A model generated the notes under the pieces. That model was given only the letters and a program-made list of their open reading frames with translations. It was not told the origin of the DNA and searched no databases. Shown in pieces: positions 17,495-26,934 of a stretch of DNA of 64,000 nucleotides. The translations under genes were made by a program, and so were the position numbers. How positions within the stretch are numbered: the stretch's first letter is position 1; each line of letters starts with the position of its first letter. This DNA is from Campylobacteraceae bacterium (GTDB lineage: Bacteria; Campylobacterota; Campylobacteria; Campylobacterales; Arcobacteraceae), in NCBI GenBank assembly GCA_013373175.1, contig JABXII010000007.1, positions 78,528-142,527 of the forward strand, read 5' to 3'.

Positions 17495-17587
17495 GAAAAA
17501 ATTAAATTAGTAGATTAACATGGATGAAAAAATTAAATTAGTAGATTAACATGGATGAAAAAATTAAATTAGTAGATTAACATGGAT
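17495..17587 (+). repeat. Three exact 31-bp tandem repeats spanning the phnN start
   Basis: Units 17495-17525, 17526-17556 and 17557-17587 are identical. Each contains ATGGAT, so the phnN start codon exists three times (17520, 17551, 17582), each in a different frame because 31 is not divisible by 3. The first two ATGs each open a 9-codon ORF (MDEKIKLVD) whose TAA lies one base before the next ATG. A partial fourth copy (GAAAAAATTA) continues into phnN, which is the microhomology expected for slipped-strand duplication. Confidence 0.95.
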
Positions 17588-18109
17588 GAAAAAATTATAT
17601 TAATTGTTGGTAATAGTGGTTCAGGTAAAGACACTTTATTAAAAGCATTGAAAAATGATTTTAATAATATAAATTTTGTAAGAAGATATATAACAAGAAA
17701 ACCTGATAAAAATGAAAATAACTATTTTTTAGAAACAAGTGCTTTTACTATTTTACAAACCCAAGGTTTTTTTATTTCATCATGGTATGCTCATGGCAAT
17801 AGTTATGGGATTTCAAAAGCATCAATAAAAACAGGGGTAAATATAATATCTATTTCAAGGTCAAAAATTGAAGATTTTGAAAGTAACTATAAAAATGTAA
17901 TTACAATTAATATAACTGTTAAAAAAGAGGTCTTAAGAAAAAGGCTTGAAAATAGGGCTCGTGAATCAAAAGAAGAGATTGAAAATAGATTAAATAGGAC
18001 TTATCCTAAATTAAACTGTAAAAATCTTATAAATTTTGATAACTCTTTATCTTTAGAATTATCAATAGAAAAGTTTAAAGAGTTAATTAAATCTCTTAGT
18101 GAAATTTAA
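17582..18109 (+). CDS. phnN: Ribose 1,5-bisphosphate phosphokinase PhnN-like (guanylate-kinase fold)
   Basis: 175 aa. The Walker A motif is IVGNSGSGKDTLL (about 7-19), followed by RRYITRKPDKNEN, the SSWYAHGNSYGI segment that distinguishes PhnN from guanylate kinase, and the Arg-rich lid KRLENRARESKEE. PhnN makes PRPP from ribose 1,5-bisphosphate in the C-P lyase pathway. No other phn gene is nearby, so it may instead serve PRPP supply. The chosen ATG at 17582 is the only one in frame, but it lies in the last copy of a tandem repeat, without a good Shine-Dalgarno, so translation may depend on re-initiation from the upstream mini-ORFs. Confidence 0.8.
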   Translation: MDEKIILIVGNSGSGKDTLLKALKNDFNNINFVRRYITRKPDKNENNYFLETSAFTILQTQGFFISSWYAHGNSYGISKASIKTGVNIISISRSKIEDFESNYKNVITINITVKKEVLRKRLENRARESKEEIENRLNRTYPKLNCKNLINFDNSLSLELSIEKFKELIKSLSEI

Positions 18110-18126
18110 TTACTCTTAGAAGTTTA

Positions 18127-19341
18127 TTAGAATTTTGCATTTGGAATAGGGTAGTTTTCAACAACAAAATCAATATCTTTGTCTCCTCTACCGCTTAAGC
18201 TAATTAAGATTGTTTCATCTTTTTCAAGCTTACTTGCAAGTTTCATTGCAAAACCTACTGCATGAGCTGACTCTAGTGCGGGGATGATTCCTTCTAATTG
18301 TGAAAGCTTATAAAAAGCATCTACAGCCTCTTCATCATTACAAAGACCAACTTTTGTTCTTCCTATATCTTTTAAGTGAGCGTGTTCTGGACCAACTGAT
18401 GGATAATCAATACCTGAACCAATTGAATGAACAGCCGCAGGATCTCCTTTTTCATCTTTTAACATGATAGAGTTGAATCCATGCATAATTCCTTCTTCAC
18501 CATATGTTAGTGTTGCAGAGTGTTCTCCTATTTTTTCACCTTTACCCATAGGTTCTACACCATAAAGATTTACTTCTTTATCATCAATAAAGCCTGAAAA
18601 AATTCCCATTGCATTTGAACCACCACCTACACAAGCTACAACATTATTTGGTAACTTATCTTCATGTTCAAAGAATTGCTCCCGTGACTCTATTCCAATA
18701 ATACTTTGGAAGTCTCTTACCATCATAGGAAATGGATGTGGTCCAACAACAGAACCAATACAGTAAATTGCAGTATCTGCTTGATTAATATATGATTCAA
18801 AAGCTGAGTCAACTGCTTCTTTTAAAGTTTTTAAGCCATGAGTTGCAGGAATAACATTTGCACCAAGGATTCTCATTCTTATTACATTTGGATGCTCTTT
18901 TTCAATATCAACTTCACCCATATGAATTTCACATTCTAATCCAAAATATGCAGCTGCAGTTGCAAGGGCAACTCCATGTTGTCCTGCTCCCGTTTCAGCA
19001 ATAACTTTTTTATATCCCATATGTTTTGCTAGAATTACTTCAGCCATACAATGATTTAGTTTATGTGCACCAGTATGATTTAAATCTTCTCTTTTTAAAT
19101 AAATTTTGGCCCCTCCACAATAATCACTTAAGTTTTTTGCAAAACTAATTGGAGTTGGTCTTCCTTGATAGTGTTTTCTTACATACTTTAAGTCTTCAAT
19201 AAATTGTGGGTCTTTTTTTATTTTTTCATATGCATTTTTAATATCTTCAAATGGTTTTTCTAAAACAGGAGGAATAAAAGAACCTCCAAATTTTCCAAAA
19301 TACCCATTTTCATCAGGTGTATTCTCTAAATAACTAGACAT
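18127..19341 (-). CDS. trpB: Tryptophan synthase beta chain, solitary copy
   Basis: 404 aa from the ATG at 19339-19341, chosen over an in-frame ATG 15 nt upstream because AAGGAAAATA sits directly before it. The PLP lysine lies in [15 protein letters not shown]; the phosphate-cup loop is [11 protein letters not shown]; the C-terminal region has [10 protein letters not shown]. It would condense indole with serine. The lysine motif differs from the usual HTGAHKINN, and there is no trpA or other trp gene next to it, so it may be a free-standing indole-salvage form or a second copy. trpD lies 13 kb away on the other strand. Confidence 0.9.
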   Translation of the reverse strand: MSSYLENTPDENGYFGKFGGSFIPPVLEKPFEDIKNAYEKIKKDPQFIEDLKYVRKHYQGRPTPISFAKNLSDYCGGAKIYLKREDLNHTGAHKLNHCMAEVILAKHMGYKKVIAETGAGQHGVALATAAAYFGLECEIHMGEVDIEKEHPNVIRMRILGANVIPATHGLKTLKEAVDSAFESYINQADTAIYCIGSVVGPHPFPMMVRDFQSIIGIESREQFFEHEDKLPNNVVACVGGGSNAMGIFSGFIDDKEVNLYGVEPMGKGEKIGEHSATLTYGEEGIMHGFNSIMLKDEKGDPAAVHSIGSGIDYPSVGPEHAHLKDIGRTKVGLCNDEEAVDAFYKLSQLEGIIPALESAHAVGFAMKLASKLEKDETILISLSGRGDKDIDFVVENYPIPNAKF

Positions 19342-19437
19342 TATTTTCCTTCGCATGTGTAATTAACTAATTTTTTGTTTTGATTATTATATTTATATTT
19401 TTTTAAATAGCCCTTTATATATGGCTATTTAAGAGTT

Positions 19438-22400
19438 TTACTTTATTGGAAGAGAAATTGTAACCTTTGTACAATTATCAAAGTCTTTATATTTGCAGTT
19501 TTCTATTTGAATTTTACCCATCATGCTTTCAGTAATAATTTTGTGTGTCATATATAAGCCTAAGCCTGTTCCTTGTGATTTATGTTTTGTAGTAAAATAT
19601 GGTTCAAATACTTTTTCTATAATCTCTTTTTTTATTCCACCACCATTGTCAATTATTTCTAAACAAGCATTATCATCTTTTTTGTAAGTTCTAATAAAAA
19701 TATATTTATCAATATCTTTTTGTTCTTTTAATGCATCTTTTGAATTTGCAAAGATATTTAATAATACTTGATTTAATTCATTTGGGTAACTATAAATTTC
19801 TAACTCTTTTATCTCTTTTTCTACTTCAATATTATGGTTTATAAAAGAAGTATTTAAAATAGATAATACTTTTTCTATACTCTCATTTATAGAAAATAAA
19901 ACTTTTTTCTTATCATCTTTAATATAATTTTGGAAATCATTGATTGTTTGAGATAAAAACTGTGTTGTTTGGGTTATTGTATCTAAACTAGTTATTAGCA
20001 TTTCATCTGATAAACTACCAAACTCTTTTTGTATTTTTAATCCTGAAGCTGCTGTTGAAATTGTAGATAAAGGCTGTCTCCATTGGTGTGCAATATTTCC
20101 AATCATCTCACCTAAACTTGCCATTTTAGATTGTTGTAAAAGCAACTCTTCTTTATTTTTTATATCAGTTAAATCAATGATTGAAATAATGTATGATTTT
20201 TTATTATCATATATAATATCTTTTACTTTTACAAGTACTGGCATTGTTATTTTATTGTCGTATGTTAGTTCTAATTCAAAGGATTCATTGTCTTTAGTTT
20301 TTAATAATAAATCTTCTATTTCATAGTTTTGGAATAGTGTTTGTAAATCATTTCCTAATAAATTGTTCTTTGAGTCTATTTTTAATATATTAGTCAATTC
20401 ATCATTTATATATTTTATTTTGTTTTCATTTATTATCACAATTCCTGCAATATTTACATCAAGTAATAATTTAAAGTTTTTTATAGAGTTTTCTAAATTT
20501 GTTTTAGTTTCATTTAACTCTTTTTGGTATTGTAAAAGTTGCCTGTTTTTATAGATTACAAATATTAATATAATAGTAAAACCTAAAACAATTTTCCAAA
20601 TTAGTGAGTAATTAAAATTTTCTTCATATTCTAAATTTATCCATTTGTTTTTAATAACTTTTTTGTCTTCTTCTGTGATATTAAAAAGTACTTTATTAAT
20701 GATAGATTTTAAAATAGTATAATCATCTCTAATCATCATTTTCATATTGAAAACAACTTTAGTACTTCCAGATATCTTAATATTAGTAAAGGCAAACTCT
20801 TTTATTTGATCAGATAATGCTGGCATACTATCAACTACTGCATAAACTTTATTCTCTGATAATAATTCAAGGGCTTCTTTTAAGTTTTTAGTCTCTACAA
20901 AATCTATTTTAGGATATTTTTCTTTTAATAGTTTTTGTGCTGTGTAGTTCTTACCTACACCAACTTTTTTCCCTTCTAAATATGAGGCATCTGCAATATA
21001 GTTTTCATCTTTTAACGTTGCAATACCAATTGGGGTTTTAAATATTGTATCTGTGAAAATTGAGTATTCTTCTCTTTCTTTTGTATTTGAAGTTAATAAA
21101 AGAATATCTCTTTTTTTCTCTTTAATTAAATCTAATGATTTTGTAAATTTATCTTCAAAAATGTAGTTTGTTTTTAAATTAACTTTATTACTTATAAGAT
21201 TCCAATAATCATAAGCTAATCCTTGGGGTTGATTATCTTTTACGTAACTAAAAGGTCTCCAATTTGAAGTAAATGAGATATTTATAATATTGTTTTGTAT
21301 AAACTTTTTTTCTTCATCTGAAAGAATTAAGCCTTTAGAGCTATTATGCCATTTGTTTTTTAGAATCAGTTTTTCTGTTTTTGTTATGCTTTTTAGTGCT
21401 TTTGTATAAAGAGTTTGAAGAATTTTCAAATCTTTTCTAACACCTATAAAAAGATCTTTTTTTAAACCATTTACTTCTATTACTCCAAGAGTTTTTAAAT
21501 CAGATTCATATTTTTTCTGATTTATATAATATTTAGCAAGTAATTCATTTTGAATTGTTGCATCAATAAAGTTGTGTTTTATTGCATCTAAAATATCATC
21601 GATAGAATCGAACTCAATAACTTTTATTAAAGGATAGTTCTTTTTTATTAGTTCAGTCAAGTTCCATTTTTTTATCATACCGATTTTTTTATTTGCCAAG
21701 TCATCTAAGTTTATTATTTCATTCCTTGATACTTTTGTAACTATAGTTAATTCTTGAGTTAAAATTTTTGTAGTAAAGTTTAAATATTCCTCTCTTTTTT
21801 TGTTTTTACCAACAACAGGAAGGATATCAATCTCTTTGTTTTTTACTTTTTTTTCTAAATTTGACCACTTATCAGTAATAAATACAGGCTCAAGACCTAA
21901 TTTACTTGATAGAAGTTTCATATAATCAATTATATAGCCTTTTGCAATGCCATTTTCATTATAATCATATGGAATCCAATCAAGTTCATTTGCTATTTTT
22001 ACTTTTTTCTTATTTAAGATAAACTCTTTTTCTTCTTCTGTTAAAGTAAGAGCAGAATTTATATTCATTTCTTTATTTGTAGAAAATACCCATTTGTAAT
22101 ATATATTTTGTCTCTCTTCTTTTGAAATATCATTAAGTACTTTATTTATGATACTGTTTAAAATAGTATTTTCTTTAGTTGTAGCCATATATAAAATATT
22201 TTGATTGTAGTCAAAATTGAAGTTACCAGTAATATCTTTTATATTATGTTTTTTTGTTAAGTAGTTTACTACAGCAGGATTTGAGATAAGAGCATCAGCT
22301 TTTTTTTCTAAAACAGCATTTAATGCTTCTAAAACATTTTTTACTTCATAGGTTTTGATTTTTGGATAATTGTTTTTAATATATGTGCCATATGCATAAT

Positions 22401-22839
22401 CTTTGGGTATAGCAATAGTTTTATTTTCTAAATCATCTAAGCTATTAAAACTTATTGAGTTTGAGAATAAATAGTCTCTAATCTCTAAATATCTATTTGT
22501 GAAAAGTAAAAAATCTTTTCTTTCTTCAGTTTTTGCTATTACTGGAAGTAAATCAAGCTCTTTTTGTTTTGCTTTTTGTAGTAAGTTAGACCAAGTATCT
22601 GTTACATACTCAATATTTAAGTTTGTTTTTTTGTTAATGATTTTCAAGTAATCATTAACTAAGCCTTTGTGGATATTGTCATTAACGAAATCAAAAGGAG
22701 GCCAATCTCTTTCAATACCTACTTTGATTGTGGGGTTGTTTTTAATAAACTCTTTTTCTTCTTGCGTAAAAAAATCACTACAATATAAATAAGAAGTAGA
22801 AAAAACAAATATAAGAAAAAGACTTATTATTTTTTTCAT
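19438..22839 (-). CDS. Hybrid sensor histidine kinase with three periplasmic solute-binding domains (BvgS-like)
   Basis: 1133 aa. After a signal peptide (1-20), three successive SBP_bac_3-type domains begin near residues 25, 262 and 508, each opened by an EEKEFI-like helix and a WxPF/Y motif (RDWPPFDF, LDWIPYDY, SNWRPFSY). A membrane helix (about 748-768) leads to a PAS domain (about 790-890) and a kinase core with His918 in IAHQWRQPLS, N-box NIFANSKDAL, and GTGLGLYM. It should sense amino-acid-like or other small ligands in the periplasm. BvgS has two such domains; three is less usual. No receiver or regulator gene is adjacent. It starts 38 nt after dnaJ on the same strand. Confidence 0.92.
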   Translation of the reverse strand: MKKIISLFLIFVFSTSYLYCSDFFTQEEKEFIKNNPTIKVGIERDWPPFDFVNDNIHKGLVNDYLKIINKKTNLNIEYVTDTWSNLLQKAKQKELDLLPVIAKTEERKDFLLFTNRYLEIRDYLFSNSISFNSLDDLENKTIAIPKDYAYGTYIKNNYPKIKTYEVKNVLEALNAVLEKKADALISNPAVVNYLTKKHNIKDITGNFNFDYNQNILYMATTKENTILNSIINKVLNDISKEERQNIYYKWVFSTNKEMNINSALTLTEEEKEFILNKKKVKIANELDWIPYDYNENGIAKGYIIDYMKLLSSKLGLEPVFITDKWSNLEKKVKNKEIDILPVVGKNKKREEYLNFTTKILTQELTIVTKVSRNEIINLDDLANKKIGMIKKWNLTELIKKNYPLIKVIEFDSIDDILDAIKHNFIDATIQNELLAKYYINQKKYESDLKTLGVIEVNGLKKDLFIGVRKDLKILQTLYTKALKSITKTEKLILKNKWHNSSKGLILSDEEKKFIQNNIINISFTSNWRPFSYVKDNQPQGLAYDYWNLISNKVNLKTNYIFEDKFTKSLDLIKEKKRDILLLTSNTKEREEYSIFTDTIFKTPIGIATLKDENYIADASYLEGKKVGVGKNYTAQKLLKEKYPKIDFVETKNLKEALELLSENKVYAVVDSMPALSDQIKEFAFTNIKISGSTKVVFNMKMMIRDDYTILKSIINKVLFNITEEDKKVIKNKWINLEYEENFNYSLIWKIVLGFTIILIFVIYKNRQLLQYQKELNETKTNLENSIKNFKLLLDVNIAGIVIINENKIKYINDELTNILKIDSKNNLLGNDLQTLFQNYEIEDLLLKTKDNESFELELTYDNKITMPVLVKVKDIIYDNKKSYIISIIDLTDIKNKEELLLQQSKMASLGEMIGNIAHQWRQPLSTISTAASGLKIQKEFGSLSDEMLITSLDTITQTTQFLSQTINDFQNYIKDDKKKVLFSINESIEKVLSILNTSFINHNIEVEKEIKELEIYSYPNELNQVLLNIFANSKDALKEQKDIDKYIFIRTYKKDDNACLEIIDNGGGIKKEIIEKVFEPYFTTKHKSQGTGLGLYMTHKIITESMMGKIQIENCKYKDFDNCTKVTISLPIK

Positions 22840-22847
22840 TTTACAAC

Positions 22848-22873
22848 CTTATTTGGTAATTATACCAAATAAG
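22848..22873 (-). terminator. Hairpin between dnaJ and the kinase gene
   Basis: CTTATTTGGT and ACCAAATAAG form a perfect 10-bp stem with a 6-nt loop in the 37-bp gap after dnaJ. No T-tract follows on the minus strand, so it may attenuate or process rather than end the transcript. Confidence 0.5.
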
Positions 22874-22876
22874 ATT

Positions 22877-24004
22877 TTAAGAAAACCATTTTTTAACTTT
22901 TTCAAACATCCCTTCAAAATTTGACTCATGAGGTTTACTTTCAACCCCAAAACTATCTTGTAGTTTTTCTAAAAGATCTTCTTGTTCACTAGTTAAAGAA
23001 GTAGGGTAGTTGATTTTAACTTGAACAATTAAATCTCCTTGTCCATAACCTTGAACTGATTTAACACCTTCATTTTTGAATTTAAATTGTTCTTTATCTC
23101 TAGTTCCTGCAGGTATTTTTAATTCTAATTCACCTCTAAGACCTGGAATTTTAATTGTTGCTCCAAGTGCTACTTGTGTAAAGAAAATAGGAACTTCTAA
23201 ATAGATATCATCATCATGTCTTACATAATGAGAATCTTCATTTACTTTAATTTGTAAATATAAATCACCTCTTGTTCCATCTGGTGCAACGTTTCCTCTA
23301 TTTGAAACTCTGATTCTATTTCCATCATTTACACCTTCAGGAATATTTACTTCAAAGGTTTCTTTCTTCTCGTCATATCCAGTTCCATTACAAGTATTAC
23401 ATTTACTTGTTACTGCTTGACCTGTTCCATTACAGTGTGGGCATGTTTGTGCAAAAGTCATAAAACCTTGTCTCATATGAATTTGTCCTTGACCGTCACA
23501 ATGAGGACAAGTATTTAGTTTTCCATCTTTTGCACCAGTTCCCTTACAGTCACCACAAGCATTTTTATATTTGTACTCTATATCTTTTTTGCATCCAAAT
23601 ATTGCTTCATTAAATTCAACTGCTACTTCAATAGCAATATCTAAATTATAGTTGTAAGTTTTTCTTTGTCTTCTTGAGCCTCCACCGAAGCCTCCAAATC
23701 CTGAACCACCAAACATCTCTTCAAAGATTGAACTTAAATCATCAAATCCACCAGAGAAACCTCCACCTTGACCATGTCCTTCAAGTCCAGCTTTCCCATA
23801 TCTGTCATAGATAGATCTTTTTTCATCATCACTTAATACTTGATAAGCCTCATTTACAGCTTTGAATCTATCTTCTGCATCACTATCATCAGGGTTTTTA
23901 TCTGGATGATATTTCATAGCCATTTTTCTATAAGCTTTTTTTATTGTTCCTTTATCACTATCTCTAGCAACTTCTAATAATTCATAGTAATCCACTTCAG
24001 TCAA
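22877..24004 (-). CDS. dnaJ: Chaperone DnaJ
   Basis: 375 aa. The J domain (about 4-70) has HPD in [11 protein letters not shown] Gly/Phe-rich linker (about 75-105) and four CxxCxGxG zinc motifs follow ([32 protein letters not shown]), then the two C-terminal substrate-binding domains. It is the co-chaperone that loads clients on DnaK and stimulates its ATPase. The start is TTG with AGGAG 7 nt upstream, giving the conserved [10 protein letters not shown]-terminus. dnaK is not in this window. Confidence 0.97.
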   Translation of the reverse strand: MTEVDYYELLEVARDSDKGTIKKAYRKMAMKYHPDKNPDDSDAEDRFKAVNEAYQVLSDDEKRSIYDRYGKAGLEGHGQGGGFSGGFDDLSSIFEEMFGGSGFGGFGGGSRRQRKTYNYNLDIAIEVAVEFNEAIFGCKKDIEYKYKNACGDCKGTGAKDGKLNTCPHCDGQGQIHMRQGFMTFAQTCPHCNGTGQAVTSKCNTCNGTGYDEKKETFEVNIPEGVNDGNRIRVSNRGNVAPDGTRGDLYLQIKVNEDSHYVRHDDDIYLEVPIFFTQVALGATIKIPGLRGELELKIPAGTRDKEQFKFKNEGVKSVQGYGQGDLIVQVKINYPTSLTSEQEDLLEKLQDSFGVESKPHESNFEGMFEKVKKWFS

Positions 24005-24061
24005 TTGCTAACTCCTAAATATATTTTTCGCGATTTTATCTAAAATACTATTAATCTTTGA

Positions 24062-24067
24062 TATAAT
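24062..24067 (+). promoter_or_regulatory. -10 box of recR implying a leaderless transcript
   Basis: TATAAT ends 6 nt before the recR ATG at 24074, and no Shine-Dalgarno lies between them. Confidence 0.45.
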
Positions 24068-24073
24068 AATTAC

Positions 24074-24646
24074 ATGAAAAAAGGTTTAGAAAAATTTTAT
24101 AATTTAGTTGAAGCCTTTGAGTCTTTGCCAACAATTGGTAAAAAATCTGCTTTAAGACTAGCTTATCATGTTACAATGAATGACCACTATAGTGGTATAA
24201 AAATAGCTCACAGTATTGAAAGTGCATTAAAAAGTATAAAAAGATGCGTTAAGTGTGGTTCTATGAGTGAACATGAGATTTGCGAAATCTGTTTAGATGA
24301 AACTAGAGACTCATCGAAGGTATGTATTGTTCAAAGTGCAAAAGATATATTTTTAATTGAAGATTCAAAACAGTTTGATGGATTATATTTTGTTATTGAA
24401 GAATTAGAAGTAGAAAGTATTGAAAGATTATTGTTTTTTGTGGAAGAAAATGTAGTAAGAGAAGCACTTTTTGCTATTACTCCTTCTTTATCAAATGATG
24501 CATTTATGTTATATATTGAAGATAAATTAAAAGATTTTAATATTACATTCTCTAAAATTGCTCAAGGTGTTCCAACGGGTGTAAGCTTAGAAAATGTTGA
24601 TATGTTGTCTTTAGCCAAAGCAATACAAAGTAGAGTGGATATATAA
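24074..24646 (+). CDS. recR: Recombination protein RecR
   Basis: 190 aa. The N-terminal helix-hairpin-helix carries LPTIGKKSALRLAYH, the zinc finger has four Cys (RCVKCGSMSEHEICEIC), and the Toprim domain shows VCIVQSAKDIFLIE. The C-terminal Walker-like segment includes AQGVPTGVSLENVD. RecR works with RecO in RecA loading at gaps. It is divergent from dnaJ and followed after one base by a 58-aa gene. The mRNA seems leaderless. Confidence 0.95.
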   Translation: MKKGLEKFYNLVEAFESLPTIGKKSALRLAYHVTMNDHYSGIKIAHSIESALKSIKRCVKCGSMSEHEICEICLDETRDSSKVCIVQSAKDIFLIEDSKQFDGLYFVIEELEVESIERLLFFVEENVVREALFAITPSLSNDAFMLYIEDKLKDFNITFSKIAQGVPTGVSLENVDMLSLAKAIQSRVDI

Positions 24647-24647
24647 A

Positions 24648-24824
24648 ATGACAAAGAGAATAGTATGTCAAAAGTGTATTCACTATTTTGTTACTTGGCA
24701 ACAAAATAAACCCCATGGATGTAAAGCATACGGTTTTAAATCAAAAACTATTCCCTCAGTAGTAGTAAAAAATAGTAGTGGTTTACCTTGCTCATTTTTT
24801 CAATTAAAAAATCCTCAAGAATAA
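24648..24824 (+). CDS. Small cysteine-rich conserved protein (58 aa)
   Basis: Translation of 24648-24824 gives 58 aa starting MTKRIVCQKCIHYFVTW. It has CQKC near the N-terminus, a GCKAYGFKSK segment and a later PCSFF Cys, a pattern fitting a small metal-binding protein. Proteins like this sit near DNA-repair genes in Campylobacterota and are sometimes labelled uracil-DNA glycosylase, without support from size or motif. It begins one base after the recR stop, so it is probably cotranscribed and coupled. Confidence 0.7.
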   Translation: MTKRIVCQKCIHYFVTWQQNKPHGCKAYGFKSKTIPSVVVKNSSGLPCSFFQLKNPQE

Positions 24825-24889
24825 TACAAGATTTTTTGTAAAGTTATTTTTGAGTATAATAATCGTTTTATTTAGTTTAGGAGTTATAA

Positions 24890-25810
24890 TTGTTATACAA
24901 AGATTTGAAAGATAGTATTAAGTCTCTTGGTTTCCTTTCTATTGAAGACTTTGTTCAATATATCGGAGTTACATCTTCTGATATTTTAGAATGGGAAGAG
25001 AAAGATGAAGTTCCTTATATTGTGTCATTAATTATTCATTTATTAAAAGGAGATAAGGACTTACCAAATAATAAATCATTAGATACGTTAATTGAAGAGT
25101 GCTTACCTTTAGCAGAACTTTTAGAAGAAGCTTCTTCTTTCCCTCATAAATTAGAAGAGATGTTTTTATTACAAAAAGAGTTAAATGATTCTACAAATGG
25201 TAAAAACTGGGAATTAGGTAGAAATAAGTTTGGGAAAGAGATTAACTGGCTTAGATGTATTCATATGGAAGTTGCTGAACTAATTGATTCTACACCTTGG
25301 AAACACTGGAAGAATATTAATTCAGAACCTGATATGAATAATATTCATGTAGAGTTAGTTGATATTTGGCATTTTTTAATGTCGTATATTTTACAAGAAA
25401 CAAATGTTCCTAGAGCAGTTTCTTTAGTAAACACTCATTGTATTTATGAAGCATCAGAAGATGTAGATGTAAAAGCAATGGTAAAAGAAGCAGAAAAATT
25501 ATCTTATATTTCACTTGCAATTGAAACAGGAAATATGCCAACATTTAGTGGAATTGAAAGATTTATTGATCAATTCTTTAGATGTTGTAAAATTTCTGGA
25601 CTTTCATTTACATGGCTTCAAAAACTTTATATTGGTAAAAATTGTTTAAATAAATTTAGACAAGACCATGGTTATAAAGAAGGAACTTATATTAAAACAT
25701 GGAATGGTAGCGAAGATAATGTTATTATGGTTTCTTTGCTAGAAGATATGGAAAATGTAAGTTTCGATGAACTATATTCTAAACTAGAAGAAAACTATCC
25801 TTCAAACTAA
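24890..25810 (+). CDS. dut: Dimeric all-alpha dUTPase with an N-terminal extension
   Basis: 306 aa. The catalytic part (about 100-306) has the dimeric dUTPase motifs: HMEVAELIDSTPWKHWK with its E-x3-E pair, and VELVDIWHFLMS. It hydrolyses dUTP (and dUDP) to dUMP, limiting uracil in DNA. The family form in Campylobacter is about 230 aa; here about 75 extra N-terminal residues (YKDLKDSIKSLGFLSIEDF, then VTSSDILEWE) look like a helix-turn-helix. The TTG start is supported by TAGGAG 7 nt upstream, so the extension is real and not a mis-set start. Confidence 0.88.
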   Translation: MLYKDLKDSIKSLGFLSIEDFVQYIGVTSSDILEWEEKDEVPYIVSLIIHLLKGDKDLPNNKSLDTLIEECLPLAELLEEASSFPHKLEEMFLLQKELNDSTNGKNWELGRNKFGKEINWLRCIHMEVAELIDSTPWKHWKNINSEPDMNNIHVELVDIWHFLMSYILQETNVPRAVSLVNTHCIYEASEDVDVKAMVKEAEKLSYISLAIETGNMPTFSGIERFIDQFFRCCKISGLSFTWLQKLYIGKNCLNKFRQDHGYKEGTYIKTWNGSEDNVIMVSLLEDMENVSFDELYSKLEENYPSN

Positions 25811-25836
25811 AAAGTAAAGAGAATTCTCTTTACTTT
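25811..25836. terminator. Bidirectional terminator between dut and the kinase gene
   Basis: A 26-bp perfect palindrome centred on GAATTC joins the 3' ends of two convergent genes. The outer arms end in AAAGT and ACTTT, so both transcripts have a short U-tract. Confidence 0.7.
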
Positions 25837-26870
25837 AAAATAGTTATTTCAAAACTAGCACCATCTTTTTTATTTGATACTGTTATTCTACCTTCAAAAT
25901 GTTTCTCAATAATAGTTTTACACATATATAAACCAATTCCTGTCCCATTTTTATTATCTTTAGTAGAAAAATATGGATCAAAAACTTTATCTATAATATT
26001 TTCTGCTATTCCACCTGCATTATCACTTATTATAATCTTCTGAACTTTTTTCAGTTCTTTGTATTCTATTGTTATTTTATTGTCATCTTTTTCTTTTTTA
26101 TCATAAAAAGCATCCTTTGCATTTGTTAATATGTTTATAATAACTTGCAAAAGTTCATTTTTATATAAAAAAATATTTTCTAATTTTATATGATTTTTGT
26201 TTTCTATTTTTATACTATTTTTTTCAAAAGCTTCATATAACATGTCTATTGCTATTTCTGTTATATAAGTAATACTTGTAAGCTCTTTTTCTCTATCTTT
26301 TTTAAAGAAGTTCCTAAAGTCATCTATTGTTGTAGACATATAATTTAAATAGTTTTCAACATCATCTAATTTTTTATTGAAGATATTTTCATCATAACTT
26401 TTCATATTAATACGTAGCTTTAAATTTGATACAGCAGTTCCAATTGAAGACAAAGGTTGTCTCCACTGATGGGCAATCATAGAAATCATTTCACCCATTG
26501 CAGCCATTCTTGATTGTTCTATAAGTAAGCTTTCTTTCTCTTTTAAATCAGTTAAGTCTTGAATAAAAACCATTTTGTACTTTTTATTATTATCTTTGAT
26601 ATCTTTAATTCTTATTATTGCAGGGGTGATTTCCCCTTCTTTTGTTATTAAAGAGATTTCTTCAAAGGTTGCATTGTTGTATTCTAGATATTTATGATTA
26701 ATTGTTGGAATAAGTATCCCTGTTGCAAGGTTTCCAATAATTTCATCTTTATTGTTATATTTTAAGATATCAAGCATAGCTTTATTTATATTTATAATAA
26801 ATCCATTTTCAATAATTAAAATACCTTCTATTGTATTATCGAAAAAACATTCAAAGTAATTATCATTCAT
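25830..26870 (-). CDS. Soluble PAS histidine kinase
   Basis: 346 aa, no membrane segment. A single PAS domain (about 1-108) precedes the kinase core: His134 in IAHQWRQPLSS, N-box NILTNAKDAF, G1 ISDNAGGIAEN, and NGTGIGLYMCK. It should sense an internal signal such as redox state. It is divergent from the regulator at 26935 (64 nt apart), which is its likely partner. The AHQWRQPL H-box variant is shared with four other kinases in this window, so it belongs to a lineage expansion. Confidence 0.92.
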   Translation of the reverse strand: MNDNYFECFFDNTIEGILIIENGFIININKAMLDILKYNNKDEIIGNLATGILIPTINHKYLEYNNATFEEISLITKEGEITPAIIRIKDIKDNNKKYKMVFIQDLTDLKEKESLLIEQSRMAAMGEMISMIAHQWRQPLSSIGTAVSNLKLRINMKSYDENIFNKKLDDVENYLNYMSTTIDDFRNFFKKDREKELTSITYITEIAIDMLYEAFEKNSIKIENKNHIKLENIFLYKNELLQVIINILTNAKDAFYDKKEKDDNKITIEYKELKKVQKIIISDNAGGIAENIIDKVFDPYFSTKDNKNGTGIGLYMCKTIIEKHFEGRITVSNKKDGASFEITILK

Positions 26871-26934
26871 TATTTTCCTAATTAGAATAAAATATCTTTA
26901 TAGTATAATTTAATAACACTTTTTAGGAGCTAAA

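Noticed and set aside
17495..17587. CRISPR-like array
   Set aside because: The three 31-bp copies are directly adjacent with no spacers, and they contain a gene start; no cas genes are near.
24648..24824. Calling the 58-aa gene a uracil-DNA glycosylase
   Set aside because: It is far too short and lacks the GQDPYH or related motifs; only the Cys pattern can be supported.
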